From Isochrysis galbana (taxonomy: Eukaryota; Haptophyta; Isochrysidales; Isochrysidaceae), in the NCBI GenBank assembly GCA_018136815.1, contig CM030934.1, positions 4,227,587-4,291,586 of the forward strand: DNA of 64,000 bases, written 5' to 3'. Of the stretch, positions 32,786 to 44,438 are shown one piece after another. Below the pieces are notes generated by a model. That model saw nothing but the letters and a program-made list of their open reading frames with translations, made no database searches and was not told the DNA's origin. The first letter of the stretch is position 1; each line of letters starts with the position of its first letter. A program made the position numbers and the translations under genes.

Positions 32786-34274
32786 GCCTGTGGCGAGACG
32801 ACGGCTTCCGGCGGCGACGGCGCGAGTGCCAGCACGGCTGTGGCGGCAGGGAAGAAGCGAAAGCAGAGCTGCTGCCACGGAGAGACGGCCGAGGCGTGCA
32901 ACAAGTTTTCGTGGACGGTGATTCACAAAGGTGAGTACGAGCTTTGCCTGTGGCAGGATGCCCAGCTCATTCTTTCATATGGGAACTTCTTCTCTGGGAG
33001 CAGATGCGGCCTGCTATCTCGCGGCTCGCACGGCTCGCGGCACTCGTACTCGGTCTGGGCCCCGGAGAGCATCTGGCATTACAATGTCCAGGGCCGCAGC
33101 GCCACAGACGGCCATGATCAGCAGCGCAAGAAGCTGTCGCTCTCATCGCGGCGCGTCGTGCGCATGGGCACAAAGGGCATCTTGTTTGCGCTCGACGTCG
33201 CGGTGACCAACGGAGCTATCGTTCACAACTTCTTGGACGAGAAGAAAGGCCTTTCCGCAAAGATGGTGTTGAGGAGAACTAGGTCTAGGTAGAAATATGT
33301 GACATATTGAACTACATATTTGGGTCAAATTTTCCGGAATACATATCGATCACATATTTGTGCATGGTTCACATATTTACTACATTTTTGGGCGCGTACA
33401 TGGCGTACGGAGGGACGGAGGGGGTTTACATACTAATTATGGACGTTACGCCGGGGGGGGGGGGGGGTCGCAAGCAAGTGGGAGTTCGCGAGAGCGCGCG
33501 GGGCGAGAGGGGGAGCGAGAGAGAGGGAGAGGGAGAGGGAGAGCGAGAGCGAGAGCGAGAGAGAGCGAGCGGCGAGGGAGAGGGAGAGGGAGAGCGAGAG
33601 CGAGAGCGAGAGCGAGAGCGGGCGGAGTGGGAGCGGCAAGGGAAAGGGACATTCTTTCACTACATATTTTCTACATATTTGGGCGGATTTCCTACATATT
33701 TCGACGTATTTTTACTACATATTTGGGCAAGAAAAACTACATATTTCTACCTAGGCCTAAGGAGAACCAAGGTGAGTGAGGCTGCCCCGCCCCAGCTCGC
33801 ACTGCCTTCCTCATGTCCCTCGCTCGCCCTCTCATGTCCCTGCCTGCTGCCCGGTCACGCCTGCCACCTCAGGTCGCCTTCTGCCTGCAGTGGGCCACGG
33901 AGATACTCGACGTCGCGAAGCCTCTCCGCAAACGCAAGCCGGCAGCCTTGTGTGTGATGCAGGCAAGGATGACAAACTCGTGTGAGTTGCTGAGCCCGGC
34001 ATCCGCGCACGTGCAGTCGCGAGCAGAGCACGAGTTGGTCGACATGGGCAAGGTGGCCAATGAGTTGGTAGAGCTCGGTCGACGCGTTGGAACGAGAGGG
34101 CCGCCGAAACACGCCGTACGAGTGCACACGCAGAAGGGCGTGTGCGCATATGGGGAGTGTGCCATTGACAAACCAAAACGACCTCAACTCAGATGTGGCG
34201 CCTGTCGTGCGGGCTCGGGTGCATACTACCACCTCCAGTGCTTTTTTGCTTGCCATCGGTGCCTTAGAGAGTAG
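32770..34274 (+). pseudogene. piggyBac-like transposase, C-terminal part, interrupted by a MITE
   Basis: The frame from about 32770 holds SWTVIHKGEYELCLWQDAQ and LILSYGNFFSG, followed by a D-rich HYNVQGRSATDGHDQQR segment. This matches the DDE_Tnp_1_7 pattern of a conserved W.D..pV..LSN followed by Y...M.GVD..D..R. The exon would end LRRTK at about 33773 (GTGAGT donor) once the inserted MITE (33280-33759) is ignored. A second exon from about 33892 (after CTGCAG) ends with a Cys-rich domain: C-x4-C, C-x2-C, H-x3-CF-x2-CHRC. That is like the C-terminal zinc-binding region of piggyBac transposases. The N-terminal half is absent and the 5' edge abuts the satellite. It is a remnant unless upstream exons are elsewhere. 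Confidence 0.65.
33280..33759 (+). mobile_element. 480-bp MITE with 21-bp inverted repeats and 8-bp target duplication
   Basis: The left end TAGGTCTAGGTAGAAATATGT and the reverse of the right end TAGGCCTAGGTAGAAATATGT (21 nt each) differ at one base. AGGAGAAC is duplicated at 33272-33279 and 33760-33767. Subterminal copies of CTACATATTTGGGC and shorter ACATATTT recur at least eight times near both ends, as transposase-binding repeats do in hAT-like elements. The centre is a G-run followed by a (GAGAGC)n/(GAGGGA)n tract (33495-33632). An 8-bp duplication fits hAT-type elements. There is no transposase gene. Confidence 0.88.
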
Positions 34275-34844
34275 CTCAACCGTTCTCGGGGGTTTTCTTC
34301 CGTTTTTAGCGCGTTTTGTGATTTCGCAAGTTTCGCACTTCTAAAAGAGTAATGTAACCTCCTCTAATGCATGCTGTGATGGTAGGTGGCTTCTATCCTG
34401 TCTATATGAAGCCCGCCCAGCCCAAAATTTGGTTCATATATGACCCCCTTCCCCTAACGCACTCACCCACAAATCCATTTTTTAGGCATATACTAGGGTT
34501 AAGAGATAGCCCAGAATCTTCAGAATCCTCCCCCCCCCCCCTCCCCCCACCCCTCATGCACAGTATTCAGTATTCATGTATTCACGTTCCCAATCCCAAT
34601 CCTCTGTGTGGGTCGGAAGAGGGGGCTCCGTCCCCCCCTCCCCCGTCTCCTCGTCTCTGCGACCCCCCCCCGCGCGGCCCGCGCGCTCTCTCTCCCCTCT
34701 CTTCCCCTCCCCCCTTTCTCTCCCCCTTCTCTCCCTTGCCTCCGTCGCCTTCACACCTCTCCCCCCCTCCCCCACCCCTTTCCTCCCTCCTCATTGCTCC
34801 TCACCTTCTTCCTCTCTCTGCCTTCCATCCCCCCTCTGCTTTGG
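34275..34844. other. upstream region of the U32 gene with polypyrimidine tract
   Basis: From 34530 to 34840 the plus strand is over 80 percent C/T with poly-C runs, directly before the start codon. Frames that are open across it are a composition effect. 34275-34530 shows no gene. Confidence 0.6.
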
Positions 34845-37800
34845 ATGGGCGGCTTCGCACCCGCCTCTCACGCTCCGCTCGTGTTGCTACTGCTGGCGGG
34901 CAGCGTTTCTGCCGCGCGCGGGCTCTTGCGCACGTCGCCAGCCAGGATGTGTTCCAGTGACCTCGAGCACAGGAAAAACCCTCAGTTATACGCGACTGCA
35001 GGCCGTGCTGCGCCGGCTGCAAAGCGAAAACCGCGATCTAAGCCTGAGGTTCTCGCGCCGGCGGGCGGCTGGGCGCAAGCACGCGCGGCAGTAGCCAGCG
35101 GCGCGGATGCCATCTATTTTGGCGTGAGAGAGTCCTTTAACGCGCGCGCGCGCGCTGAGAACTTTGGCATTGACGAGCTCCCGGAACTGATGGGTTTCCT
35201 CCACTCGCACGGAGTCAAGGGCTTTTGCACAGTCAACGTGCTCCTTTTTGACGAGGAGCTACACGAGGCCGAGTCGCTGGTGCGCGCGCTTGCCGCTGCC
35301 GGAATCGACGCACTCATCGTGCAGGACCCTGCCGTGCTCATGCTTGCGCGACGTATTGCTGAGTGGCTGCCGCTGCACGCGTCGACGCAAATGTCCATCA
35401 CGTCCGCAGAGGGCGCAGAGTTTGTCACCGATGGGTTCGGGTGTTCGCGCGTCGTGGTGGGGCGTGAGCTCTCAGTCCGCGAAATTTCGCGCGTCGCGGA
35501 GCGGATTGACGCCGAGGTGGAGGCCTTTGTCCACGGGGCTCTATGCGTATCTTACTCAGGCCAGTGCCTATCCTCTGAGAGCTGGGGCGGCCGCTCGGCT
35601 AATCGGGGACAGTGCGCGCAAGCATGCCGGCTGCCATATGGACTTCTGGTCAATGGCTCGCTCGCAGAGCTCGGCGACGTGCAGTACCTGCTCTCTCCGC
35701 AAGACCTTATGGCCATTGACCTTGTTCCCGAGCTGATCGATGCGGGCGTCGCCTGTTTCAAGATCGAAGGGCGGTTGAAGGGCCCCGAGTATGTTGCTCT
35801 CACAACGCGGGCTTATCGTGCAGCGGTCGATGCTGCGTGGGAGGCCACAGAGCGACGGGAGGATGAGAGCTCGCCTGACGCCACGGCGCCATTCGAGTCG
35901 GATCCAGCGAGAGCACCGTCGGGCCGGCTCTCGTCCGAGGAACGCGAGGCTCTCGTCGCGCCGCTCCGGCAAGTCTTCGCGCGTGGGCAGGATGCCAAGC
36001 ACGACGGCTTGACGCCAGGCTTCCTCGAAGGCGTGCGCCACCAGCGCCTTGTGCGCGGGCGCGCGCCCGGCCACCGCGGCGTGCTGGTCGGCGAGGTGAC
36101 AGATGTGCGTCCCACCAAGTCTGAGGTAGTTGTGCGCGTGTCTGCTGGCCTCAAGCGCGGCGACGGCGTCGTGTTCGATGGCGGACGGCGCGGCATGCGT
36201 GAGGACAAGGAGGAGGGCGGCCCTGTGTTCGCGCTGCGCGACGCTCTGAGCGGCGAGGAAATAGAACCTCGCGATGAGGCCAGGTCAGCTGGACGCACAG
36301 TGGTGATGAGCTTCCGGCGGGGTGCGCTCGACCTCTCACGGGTCCACGTGGGCGACATAGTATGGCGAACGAAGGACCATGCTCTCGAGGCAGCCACCAG
36401 GTCAATGTTACGCAGGCAGTTTGGTGGAGCCGGAGCCAGTGCGCAGACATCCGCCCAAGGTGCACCACCTCTTGAGGAGTTGCCCGCCGCCCACGCACTC
36501 GCTTCAGATGGGGTGCCACCGCTTGGTTCGTCACGAGTGCGCGCGGTCGCCAGTGGTAGTCTTGGCTCGCCGCTACAACTGCGGCTCACCGACGCCGACG
36601 GCGTCAGTGTTGTGGCGCAGTCGGACGTGCCTCTCGAGGTTGCGCAACGTGCACCTCTCACCTCCGCTGCGCTTCGCAAGGCGATCGGCACGTTGCGCGA
36701 CAGCGAGCTTGTTCTCGAAGGTGTGGAGGAGCGGTTCGGCACGCCCAGCGACGAGTCTGAGAATCCGGGCCAGCGCTTGGGGTCCTCGCTCGATGAGCTC
36801 TCGGCGATCGCCGCCGGCCTCTTCTTGCCTGCTGGTGAAGTGAAGGCGACTCGGCGGCGGGCAGCTGTCGCGCTGCTAGAAGCGCGCAAGACGGCGGCTG
36901 CCGAGGCGAAGGCACAGCGTGAACACGCAATTGAAGAGGGGGACGCATTGTCGGCTTTGCTGCGCGAATACGGCTGCATGGAGAGGCGTGCACGTCGACG
37001 CAGACCGCGAGGGGGCTCCACCGTCGCTGAAGGTGGCCGCAACGCTGAATGGCGAGGGGAGGAGCCTCTGCCAGCCAAGCTGTCCGTCCTGTGCCGATCA
37101 GCGGAGCAGGCCGCTGCAGCTGCCGAGAGCGGCCTTGTGGACGAGGTTGGCCTCGATTTTTTGGAAGTGCACGGTCTGCGTGAGGCGGTGGCGGCGGTGC
37201 AGTCAGCCGGGAAGCGCGCGGTTGTTGCGACTCCTCGAGTGCTCAAACCCGACGAGGAACGCCTTTGGCGTTTTTACTTGTCACTTGGCGCCGACGCGCT
37301 CCTCGTCCGTTCGGCGGGGCTGCTGCGCACCCTTACATTGTTGCGGGCCGGCCTGCCGATCGACGGCACTTCACAGCCAACGGGAGAGGGAACACAGGCG
37401 CCATCGGCGGTCCCTGAGCTACGTGGGGATGCTAGCCTCAACGCGGCGAACGCGCTCACGGCCGCCATGTTCTTGTCAAATGGCGTCGAGCGCATAGTCC
37501 CTGCGCACGATTTGTCCGCGAAGCAGATAGCCGGGCTTGCCGAACGGCTGCCCGAAGACCTCGCCTCTCGCCTTGAGGTAGTTGTCCATCAACACCTCCC
37601 CGTCTTCCACACCGAGCACTGCGTCTTCTGCCGCTTCCTCTCTGACGGCAATAGCTACAAGGATTGCGGCCACCCGTGCGAGACGAACACAGTTCATCTA
37701 CGCGATAGGTCTGGGCATGATCACTTGGTCCTCGCCGACATGGGCTGCCGAAACACAGTCTTCTCTGCGCAAGCTCAGTCGGCGCTGCAGTACCTGCCAC

Positions 37801-38456
37801 GATTGCGCGCGGCGGGCTTGAGACACTTCAGGTGTGCTTCTTACCTGCCATCATGGCGACTTGATTGCCGAAGGGCACCACGTGTGACGCAAAAGCAACA
37901 CCAGCATTGGGGAACTTTCTCAACTCGATCAGAACTTTGTGTGCACGCCTCCACGTCTCTGCTTGAGGGCTGTGGAGGACGGCGGGAACAGCCTCTTCGT
38001 AGAGCCCTCACCCCACCTCCTGAATGGTTTGCATAGGATTGAGCTTGTGGACGAAAGCTCTAATACTGTCACCAAGCTTTTGAATGCGTACCAGCGAGTT
38101 TTGGACGATCCGACTGAGGTGCGTGCAAGTACCTTCTTGTCCATGCGGCCGCGTGTACGGTTCGACTCGAGGACTGAGTGGTTGAGGCATCCGAGCACGC
38201 GTGTAGCCACCACTCGGGCATCCGTAGCCTGCATGCACGTCCTGACGCCTATGCGTATTCTTGAGCCCAAGCCTCGCACTCTTATCCACCTGACCCCCCA
38301 CAGGCTCGACGCGTGTGGTCTGAGCTCAAGCGTATCCCAGATGCCAACGGCAATGCGCAAGGCGTCACTTTGGGATCACTTGAGACGCGTGCTGAACGGT
38401 TGCGCGAGGAGATGAAGCCAACGGCTGCAAGCCTTCAGCAACAGCGGCTAGTGTAA
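34845..38456 (+). CDS. peptidase family U32 protein (RlhA/YhbU-like), 3 exons, probably plastid-targeted
   Basis: Exons 34845-37831, 38037-38118 and 38304-38456 join to 1073 residues. A signal-like leader (APLVLLLLAGSVSAARG) precedes the U32 TIM-barrel start EVLAPAGGWAQARAAVASGADAIYFG. The U32 signature EAFVHGALCVSYSGQCLSS is intact, and SANRGQCAQACRLPY, LLSPQDLMAIDLVPELIDAGV and FKIEGRLKGPEYV follow. Bacterial relatives hydroxylate 23S rRNA C2501 or act with prephenate-derived cofactors rather than as proteases. A second Cys-rich module lies near the C-terminus (HTEHCVFCRFLSDGNSYKDC). Splice 1 restores RHFR-IELVDESS (AG|G codon) and splice 2 DDPTE-ARRVWSELK, ending in the family tail GNAQGVTLGSLETR. 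I took the ATG nearest the leader; the frame is open further upstream without an ATG. Confidence 0.9.
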
Positions 38457-38860
38457 GGCGCAAAATTGCATGCCCAAGAAATGTCGTGTTCCCGGGCAAT
38501 TTCAACTTGCTCTCGGGCCTGTTTCGGTAGATTCGGAGCGAACAAATAGTAGTACAAATATCTTCATTTTGGCAACGACATTGGGGTAGATCGTAGTAGT
38601 GCCTACACGAATATGAATAGATCGACCTCGACATTCTTGCCGGAATTTCTTGGAGTTCTAGAGATGCAGTAGTACTTTAATTAAAGGATGGGGAGGCGCA
38701 ACCCCATCGCCGCGCCCGATCCATCGCACACTGCACGCCGGGGAGTATCCGGTCGCGAACACGGCGCAACGCGGATGCGCGCCACCCATTGGGGAGATGA
38801 AGATCAGTGCTGATTGCTGTCGCCGATTCCGATTCGGAAGTCTGATGAAGGAAGGGGGGA
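38457..38860. other. intergenic, no supported gene
   Basis: 3' flank of the U32 gene. Nothing recognised. Confidence 0.4.
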
Positions 38861-39062
38861 TGGAGACGGAGGAAGGGGGGGGGGAGGCGCGCGGGGGGCG
38901 GGGGAGGGGGGCGTGAGAGCAGCAGGCGAGAAGACGGCTCTAGACGCTCTCAGATCCCCTCCCCCCCCCCCCCCCCCCCCGGTTGCGACGTCGCCCTCGC
39001 GCGAAAGGTGTTGGCGCGGTGGGGGGGGGGGGGGGTTCGGCGCCCCGTCGGACCCATCGCTC

Positions 39063-39130
<68 letters not shown>

Positions 39131-39900
39131 ACCCCACTGGATTCCCTTCCTTCTTCCCTCCACAGAGGGGAGAGGAATCAAGCAAATGGCGGCAGGGGCT
39201 CGAGCGGGCGGCCCCCCGCGGCCCCCTCCTCGTCGCGGAATTCCCCCCCCCCCCCTGCTTCCCCCCCTCCCGCCCGCCCGCCCCCCCCCCGCGCTCCCCG
39301 CGACCCCCGCCCCCCTTCCCCCCCCCTCTCGGGCGGCGAGAGGGGGGAGGGGGGGGGGAGGGCCGCGAAAGAGAGGATCTCGATTTCTTCCCCCTTGATG
39401 ACGGCTCGAGGGGCCGCCGCTCGCCCTTCCTCTCTCCACTCTCCCTCTCGTTTTCTAATCTCCTCTGCGTCCGTCTCTCTCCTCTCCCTCACCCTTTCCT
39501 CCGGCGGTCCTCGCGCCTCAGCCAACTTTTGGACCTCCCCCGCGCTCCCTCTCCCCCCCCCTCCCCTCTCCCTCAGATCGGAAACTAGGGAAATTGCCGC
39601 CGCCGCCGCCGCCGCGCGCGGGGGGGGGAAGGGGGGAGGGGAGAACCACAGGGGAGATCGCCGGGGATTGGAAGGGGGGGGGGCCGCAACAAGAAAACTC
39701 CTCTCCTCCCTCGGCGCCGGCGCGGTCTCGTCGCTCGCGCGCGCGAGAGAGAAAGCCCCTTCCCCCCCTCCCCCCCCCGCCCCCTCCCCCCCCCCCCCCC
39801 CCCCGCGCCCTCCTCCGCCCCCCCCCCCCCCCCCCCCACCTGCTCTCTCCCGCGCTTTCTTCACCTCCCATGCCGTCACTTTCATCACTCCAGGCGCTCT
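38861..39900. repeat. low-complexity polypurine/polypyrimidine region
   Basis: Alternating G-rich and C-rich runs (38870-38920, 38956-38980, 39019-39035, 39240-39360, 39745-39840) surround a pure (CT)n microsatellite at 39064-39128. Several long frames exist in all phases, encoded by skewed composition only. It lies upstream of the cold-shock gene. Confidence 0.8.
39064..39128 (+). repeat. (CT)n microsatellite
   Basis: 65 bp of uninterrupted TC/CT dinucleotide. Confidence 0.95.
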
Positions 39901-40294
39901 CCTGAACCCCCCACCCCCACCCCGCCGCTCTCAGCACCGGCGCGGGTAAGCGATGAGGGGGAAGAAAGGAGAGGGGGGAGGCCATGGGGGAGGGGATGGG
40001 GACGGTGCGCGCGGCGGGCGTGAGTGAGGCGTGGCGCGCGGGCGGGAGCGAAAGAGCGTCGTCATCAGGCGGAGCTTCTAGCGCAGCCACTTGCCCGCCA
40101 GTCCCCATGCTGGCTGTGCAGGCTGGCGGGACAGCGCTGCTGAATCCAAAGTGCATCCCGAGTGGGGCCCTGCGTCCTGCGGCCTGCCTTGCTTGCTCGC
40201 GTGCCCACACGCTTAACCGACTGCCCGTCCTCATCGCATGTCCCCTGTTCAGACGCCGGGGCACGCCGGCCAACCCAGAGCGGCTGTGGACACC

Positions 40295-40885
40295 ATGGCT
40301 ACTGGGTCAAAGACTGGCACGGTGAAGTGGTTCAACTCACAGAAGGGCTTCGGCTTCATCACTCCGGATGATGGAGGCGAGGATCTCTTCGTCCACCAGT
40401 CGGCAATCTACGCTGACGGCTTTCGCACGCTCAACCAGGACGAGCCCGTCGCGTACAACGTCATCCAGGAGGGTGACAAACTAAAGGCGATCGATGTGAC
40501 GGCGCCTGACGGGAGCTTCGTGAAGGGCGACGGTGGCCGCCCGGGAGCTGGCGGCCGTGCCGCCAAGGTCGAACCACGCAAGTGGCCCGAGGGCACTGAG
40601 CCGTCTGAAGGCAAGGAGGTCGGCACGGTTAAGTGGTTCAATGCCGAGAAGGGCTTTGGATTCATCGCCCCAAAGGCTCCTGGCAAGGAGGACCTCTTTG
40701 TCCACCAGTCGGAGATCCATGCCCCAGGGTTCCGCTCATTGATGGAGGGTGAGGAGGTTGAGTTCAAATCCGTCGAAGATCGCGGCAAACTCAAGGCGAC
40801 CGAAGTCACCGGACCGAAGGGCGACTACGTCCAGGGCCAGTCCCGCGCACAGGGCCGTGGCCGCGGTATGTATGAGGGTTTCTGA
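40295..40885 (+). CDS. double cold-shock-domain RNA-binding protein
   Basis: 196 residues with two cold-shock domains. Domain 1 has [20 protein letters not shown] with [10 protein letters not shown]. Domain 2 has [21 protein letters not shown] with [10 protein letters not shown]. Both keep RNP1 (KGFGFI) and RNP2 (LFVHQS). A Gly/Arg linker lies between them and a [10 protein letters not shown] tail ends the protein. Such proteins bind single-stranded RNA and act as RNA chaperones in translation or stress. The ATG at 40295 (ACACCATGGC) has the better context. An in-frame ATG at 40238 would add 19 residues ([19 protein letters not shown]); the CCCTGTTCAG before 40258 looks like an acceptor, so the true 5' end may be spliced. 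The two domains are similar to each other, suggesting internal duplication. Confidence 0.9.
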   Translation: MATGSKTGTVKWFNSQKGFGFITPDDGGEDLFVHQSAIYADGFRTLNQDEPVAYNVIQEGDKLKAIDVTAPDGSFVKGDGGRPGAGGRAAKVEPRKWPEGTEPSEGKEVGTVKWFNAEKGFGFIAPKAPGKEDLFVHQSEIHAPGFRSLMEGEEVEFKSVEDRGKLKATEVTGPKGDYVQGQSRAQGRGRGMYEGF

Positions 40886-41959
40886 ATCTGCCCACCGGCC
40901 ACATGCTAATTCGTCGGCTTTCAGCTCGCCCTATCGACTTGCGCAGTCTGCAAAGTTGTTTCGCCACACGGATCCTTCATGCTCGTTCGCCAATTTGTTA
41001 CATGGCCGGCCTTGCATCTTTGGCCTGGCATGGCAACCATCATTAAATGCTCGTCTGAAACCGCGGCCTGGAGCTTAGGGCCGCTCGCCTCGGTGGTCGC
41101 CTCGGTGGTTGCACTGTGGCGGCTTGTCTCACCCTAGTCTCGCATTTGGTGCGCATCTCACGTTCTCGCCGTATCATCAGCGGCGTCCTCGCTCAAGTAC
41201 GCACTCCCGCCCCTACTCCTCGTCGGAGCTCGTGCACCTGCTGACACTCTTCGGTGCCAAGCAGATGTCGATCGGCCACTTTCGCATATACTAGTTGGCG
41301 TGGCGGCGCTGCCATTGCTGTTGTCATACCCGAATCTTGGATGGGTTCCTGTCCCGCCCTTTCCCCGACCCCGTACTCTTGCCGCCTTTAGCAGTAACGG
41401 TGTTCGTGTATTCGTGAGCGTGAGAATCGTGAAGGACTACTATATTGCCCTTCGTGCGATCCATGTGCTGCTCCTGACTTGTCGCTTGTGTTGCCAATGA
41501 TGATATTTCGGTCGGCTGAAAAGGTCCAAGGTTAAGGATTGCGCAGGGAAGTCGTGTCATATTGATGCGCTCATAACTCATAATAACTTTTGTGTGTGAA
41601 CCTCAGCGTCAGCTATGCATTGTTGAGTGTTGGACATGGGACGCTCTCACATGTCACATGGACATGGACACAGAACCATATACTACTACATATATGTAAA
41701 TGATATAATATAAACACAATTAAGTTCAACCAATCTTCAAAAACATCTGAAGATTCCGGGCTAACACCTACTACTGACTAGGTTCTATAGGTTCTCTACC
41801 TTTCTGCCGACACCGCCCTGGTCTCCCTCCCCCGCACCTCCGGCTCCCGCTGCCCCTGCCCCCCTTCGTTCCTTTTTCTTCGGTTTCCGCCCCCACAGAG
41901 TAACGCAGCACATTGCGCCACACCACAACTTAACCAAAAGGCCTGGCCTCCCCCCTCCC
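40886..41959. other. intergenic, one short repeat-end
   Basis: AAAACATCTGAAGATTC at 41741-41757 matches AAAACATCTGAAGATTC at 55453, the 3' tail of a hairpin-capped retroposon on the minus strand, so a fragment of that family may lie here. No gene is seen. Confidence 0.45.
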
Positions 41960-42160
41960 CCGAAGCCAGACCCAAGGTAGTGCACATGGGTCGACCCCCC
42001 GAAACCGAATACCGAATAACAAAAAGGATCCAGGGGGGGAGCGGAAAGAAAGGGAAAGGAGAGTGAGGGCGAGGCAAGGGCGTTGTCGAAGGGAATCCAT
42101 GCTGCGGAATGGCAGTGGATAGCAACAGTAGTAGGCATCTTCAAGAATTTTTCCCTTCGG
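41960..42160 (+). repeat. dispersed repeat, copy 2 (partner at 21510-21710)
   Basis: It contains GACCCCCCGAAACCGAATAC, GCGGAAAGAAAGGGAAAGGAG, GAGGCAAGGGCG and ATCTTCAAGAATTTTT in the same order as the 21.5-kb copy. It ends 20 bp before a TAGGGCGG transposon. Confidence 0.5.
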
Positions 42161-42179
42161 TTTCCGGTTTCCGGTTCCG

Positions 42180-42377
42180 TAGGGCGGTCAAACAGTGTTT
42201 TTTTATTAGGGGTGAAAAAATGACCATCTCAGAATTGAGGAAATTTGAGGATTTTTTTCGGGAGAAAGTTCCCAATACACCCAACTAGCACATATCCGGG
42301 GCCCATTAGGACCCGGACCCCCCCCTTGGGCCCCCACAACAAAACGTAATCGAAAACAGACAAAAGACGCTAAAATC
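42180..42377 (+). mobile_element. DNA-transposon left arm, TAGGGCGG family (outer element of a nest)
   Basis: It begins TAGGGCGGTCAAACAGTG and follows the same sequence as 54832-55020, with a few differences, to GACGCTAAAATC. There a second element is inserted; the arm resumes after it as TAAAATCGCAAAAGCTTGAAAAGC at 44432. The right end of this outer element was not found. Confidence 0.8.
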
Positions 42378-44431
42378 TAGGGCGGTCAAACACGCCTTTT
42401 AACTTCTAAGGGTGAAAATTCACCAGGTCAAGATTGAGGTTTTATCACGCGATTTTTAGGGAATTACCCTGGAAATGGGTATATTAGGCAGAATCTTATA
42501 AGAAATATGCACATTTTCGACGCCATTCGACACACAGACCCAAAAACGTTTTCGCGCTCGTGCGAAATTGACGTCGACCACAAAAGTGCACCACAGGTCG
42601 CGCTGTGCGACGCGCGCCTGCGTTCCCCGGGCACTGTTACCCCAGGACAGGCAGCACAGAGCCCTGCGCGATCGCACGGCGTCGCCTGCGCCCTCCACCT
42701 CGCCCCTGCTGGCATCTGCTGCCAGCCTCTCGCGCGCGTGCAGTGCGCGGCTGGCCGCGAGCCGTCAAAATGACGGTGCTGCGCATGATGGGCTGGCCCA
42801 TCACGCGCGGCACCGCCTCAGTATGGTGGGAGGGGGTGCCTGCTGGCCTCCTGGCCGCGCAGACCCTCGCCAGTGCGGCCACAGGCCGCGTGCGAGGCCA
42901 CTGGCGAGGCCAGCGACCATCGCTGCGGCCGCCATCGCGCGCCGCCGCAGGAGAAAAAGATCAAATTGATTATAGTTTTGCCAAATTATAACCATAGTAA
43001 TTCTAATTTTAGGCTTCATTTCACCAGTCCAAGACACATATGAGCACAGTACATGACCACCAGCATGGCCAAATGACAATATTTCGGTAGCCAACCAGTC
43101 TTACCATATGAGATTGTCGAACCATCGAGCGAAAAGGAGGGGTTGTCCCTCGAAATCGAACGTGAGACGCTCGAAAACACGAGGCTGTCCGTCAATTCAG
43201 CACGTCAACGCGAAAACAAAACTTCTTTTTGTGCTCCATGCTGGGATGTTGTGCTATAGAAACGGGCGAACTATTGACTGGCCCGTGCTTGGCGGGCACG
43301 ACCTGTGTGTCTCCGAACGTGAATGGCCTTGGAGGCCATCTGTGTGTCCCAAAAATTCTAAAAGTTGGCTCGTGATGAGCGCAAAGCAGCCAGTGTCCAA
43401 TCGTGATTCACGACACGATTGCCCACTAATCACTAATCGATCGCAACCATCACGCCTGAAACTTTCAGGCCGGTGCTTGGCTAGATTACATGTTGAATCT
43501 ACTAGTAGCCAAAAGAACGGGCGGTCTAGAGCTCGAAATTCGCCCTTCTGCCCAATTTTCGAGCCCTCCATGCGGAGAAAAATTCTCCCTTTAGACGTCA
43601 AACAAAAGGCTATCAATTCCACAGTACTGTTCGGCCGCGCGCGTCGCGCCGTCGCAGAGCACGGTGCAGTCGAGCTTAAATTACATTTCTAGATTGCTAC
43701 CAGCCCTATGATGCACGTGAAAATCCGAGGAGCCGACGAAAATATAGAGAGAACACCTGCCGCCGATGCTCTGGTTGAGCATCGGCGGCAGGTGTTCTCC
43801 CTGCCTCAACGCGTCGAAAGACGAGTCGGGAACCTGCCGTTTGGGGCGGCAAAGGCATTATAGGTACAAGCTCGGTCGACCTGCGCAAGGCGCGATCGGC
43901 AGCGCACCTGTCCCGCAATCGGCCAACAAACTTTTGTCGACCAGCGAGCAGCGTCGAGCGCCATGGCGTCCTGGTGCTCCAGCTCCTCGTCAGTCGCAAG
44001 CCAGAGCGAATCCTGCGGGGCGAGGGTCGGGACCGTCAAGGAGCATCCTCTGACGGCCGAATCGGCCGTGTGCGAGCCGTGTATGGTGCGCATGTGCATG
44101 CGCGGACGTCATCGCTGGGGCACTAGGGTTTGAAATTTGCTTTATAGGCAATATGGGGCGTCGGACCCCTAATTTAATATATGTCTAGGCACCTTTTAAG
44201 TGAAAGAAACACATCTCTCAGTGGGAGCGACGTCCAGTTCGGCTCGTGTGAGCCGCCAGAGCGTGTGCAAGGGGGGGGGGTCCGACGGGACTTCGCACCG
44301 TCTTTTCGGACGAGGATTCTGAAAAGGCGGGGAGACCCTCCGAGGCGCTTTCGCCGGGGCTTTCCGCTCACGGTCAAAAATGTCGACCCCCCCCCATATT
44401 AGTACTTAAAAAGCCCTGTTTGACCGCCCTA
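42378..44431 (+). mobile_element. DNA transposon, TAGGGCGG family, complete ends with 7-bp target duplication
   Basis: The left end TAGGGCGGTCAAAC (42378) and right end GTTTGACCGCCCTA (ending 44431) are perfect 14-bp inverted repeats. TAAAATC is duplicated at 42371-42377 and 44432-44438. It interrupts a relative of the same family. Length 2054 bp. Inside I find no transposase: the reading frames are short or biased. It holds a strong 23-bp hairpin (43749-43799). The last 230 bp resemble the right arm at 56550-56781 only loosely (CGGTCAAAAATG, TTAAAAAGCCCTGTTTG). A non-autonomous element is likely. Confidence 0.85.
43749..43799. repeat. perfect 23-bp inverted repeat with 5-nt loop
   Basis: The arm GAGAACACCTGCCGCCGATG.. 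(43749-43771) is exactly complementary to 43777-43799, with loop TGGTT. It lies inside the 2054-bp transposon. Confidence 0.95.
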
Positions 44432-44438
44432 TAAAATC

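Noticed and set aside
35813-37246. 477-codon minus-strand frame inside the U32 gene
   Set aside because: Antisense shadow of a GC-rich exon; Ser/Arg-rich with no family signs.
38804-40273. Frames of 200-310 codons around the (CT)n tract
   Set aside because: Composition artefacts of poly-C, poly-G and CT repeats; no domain and no consistent codon use.
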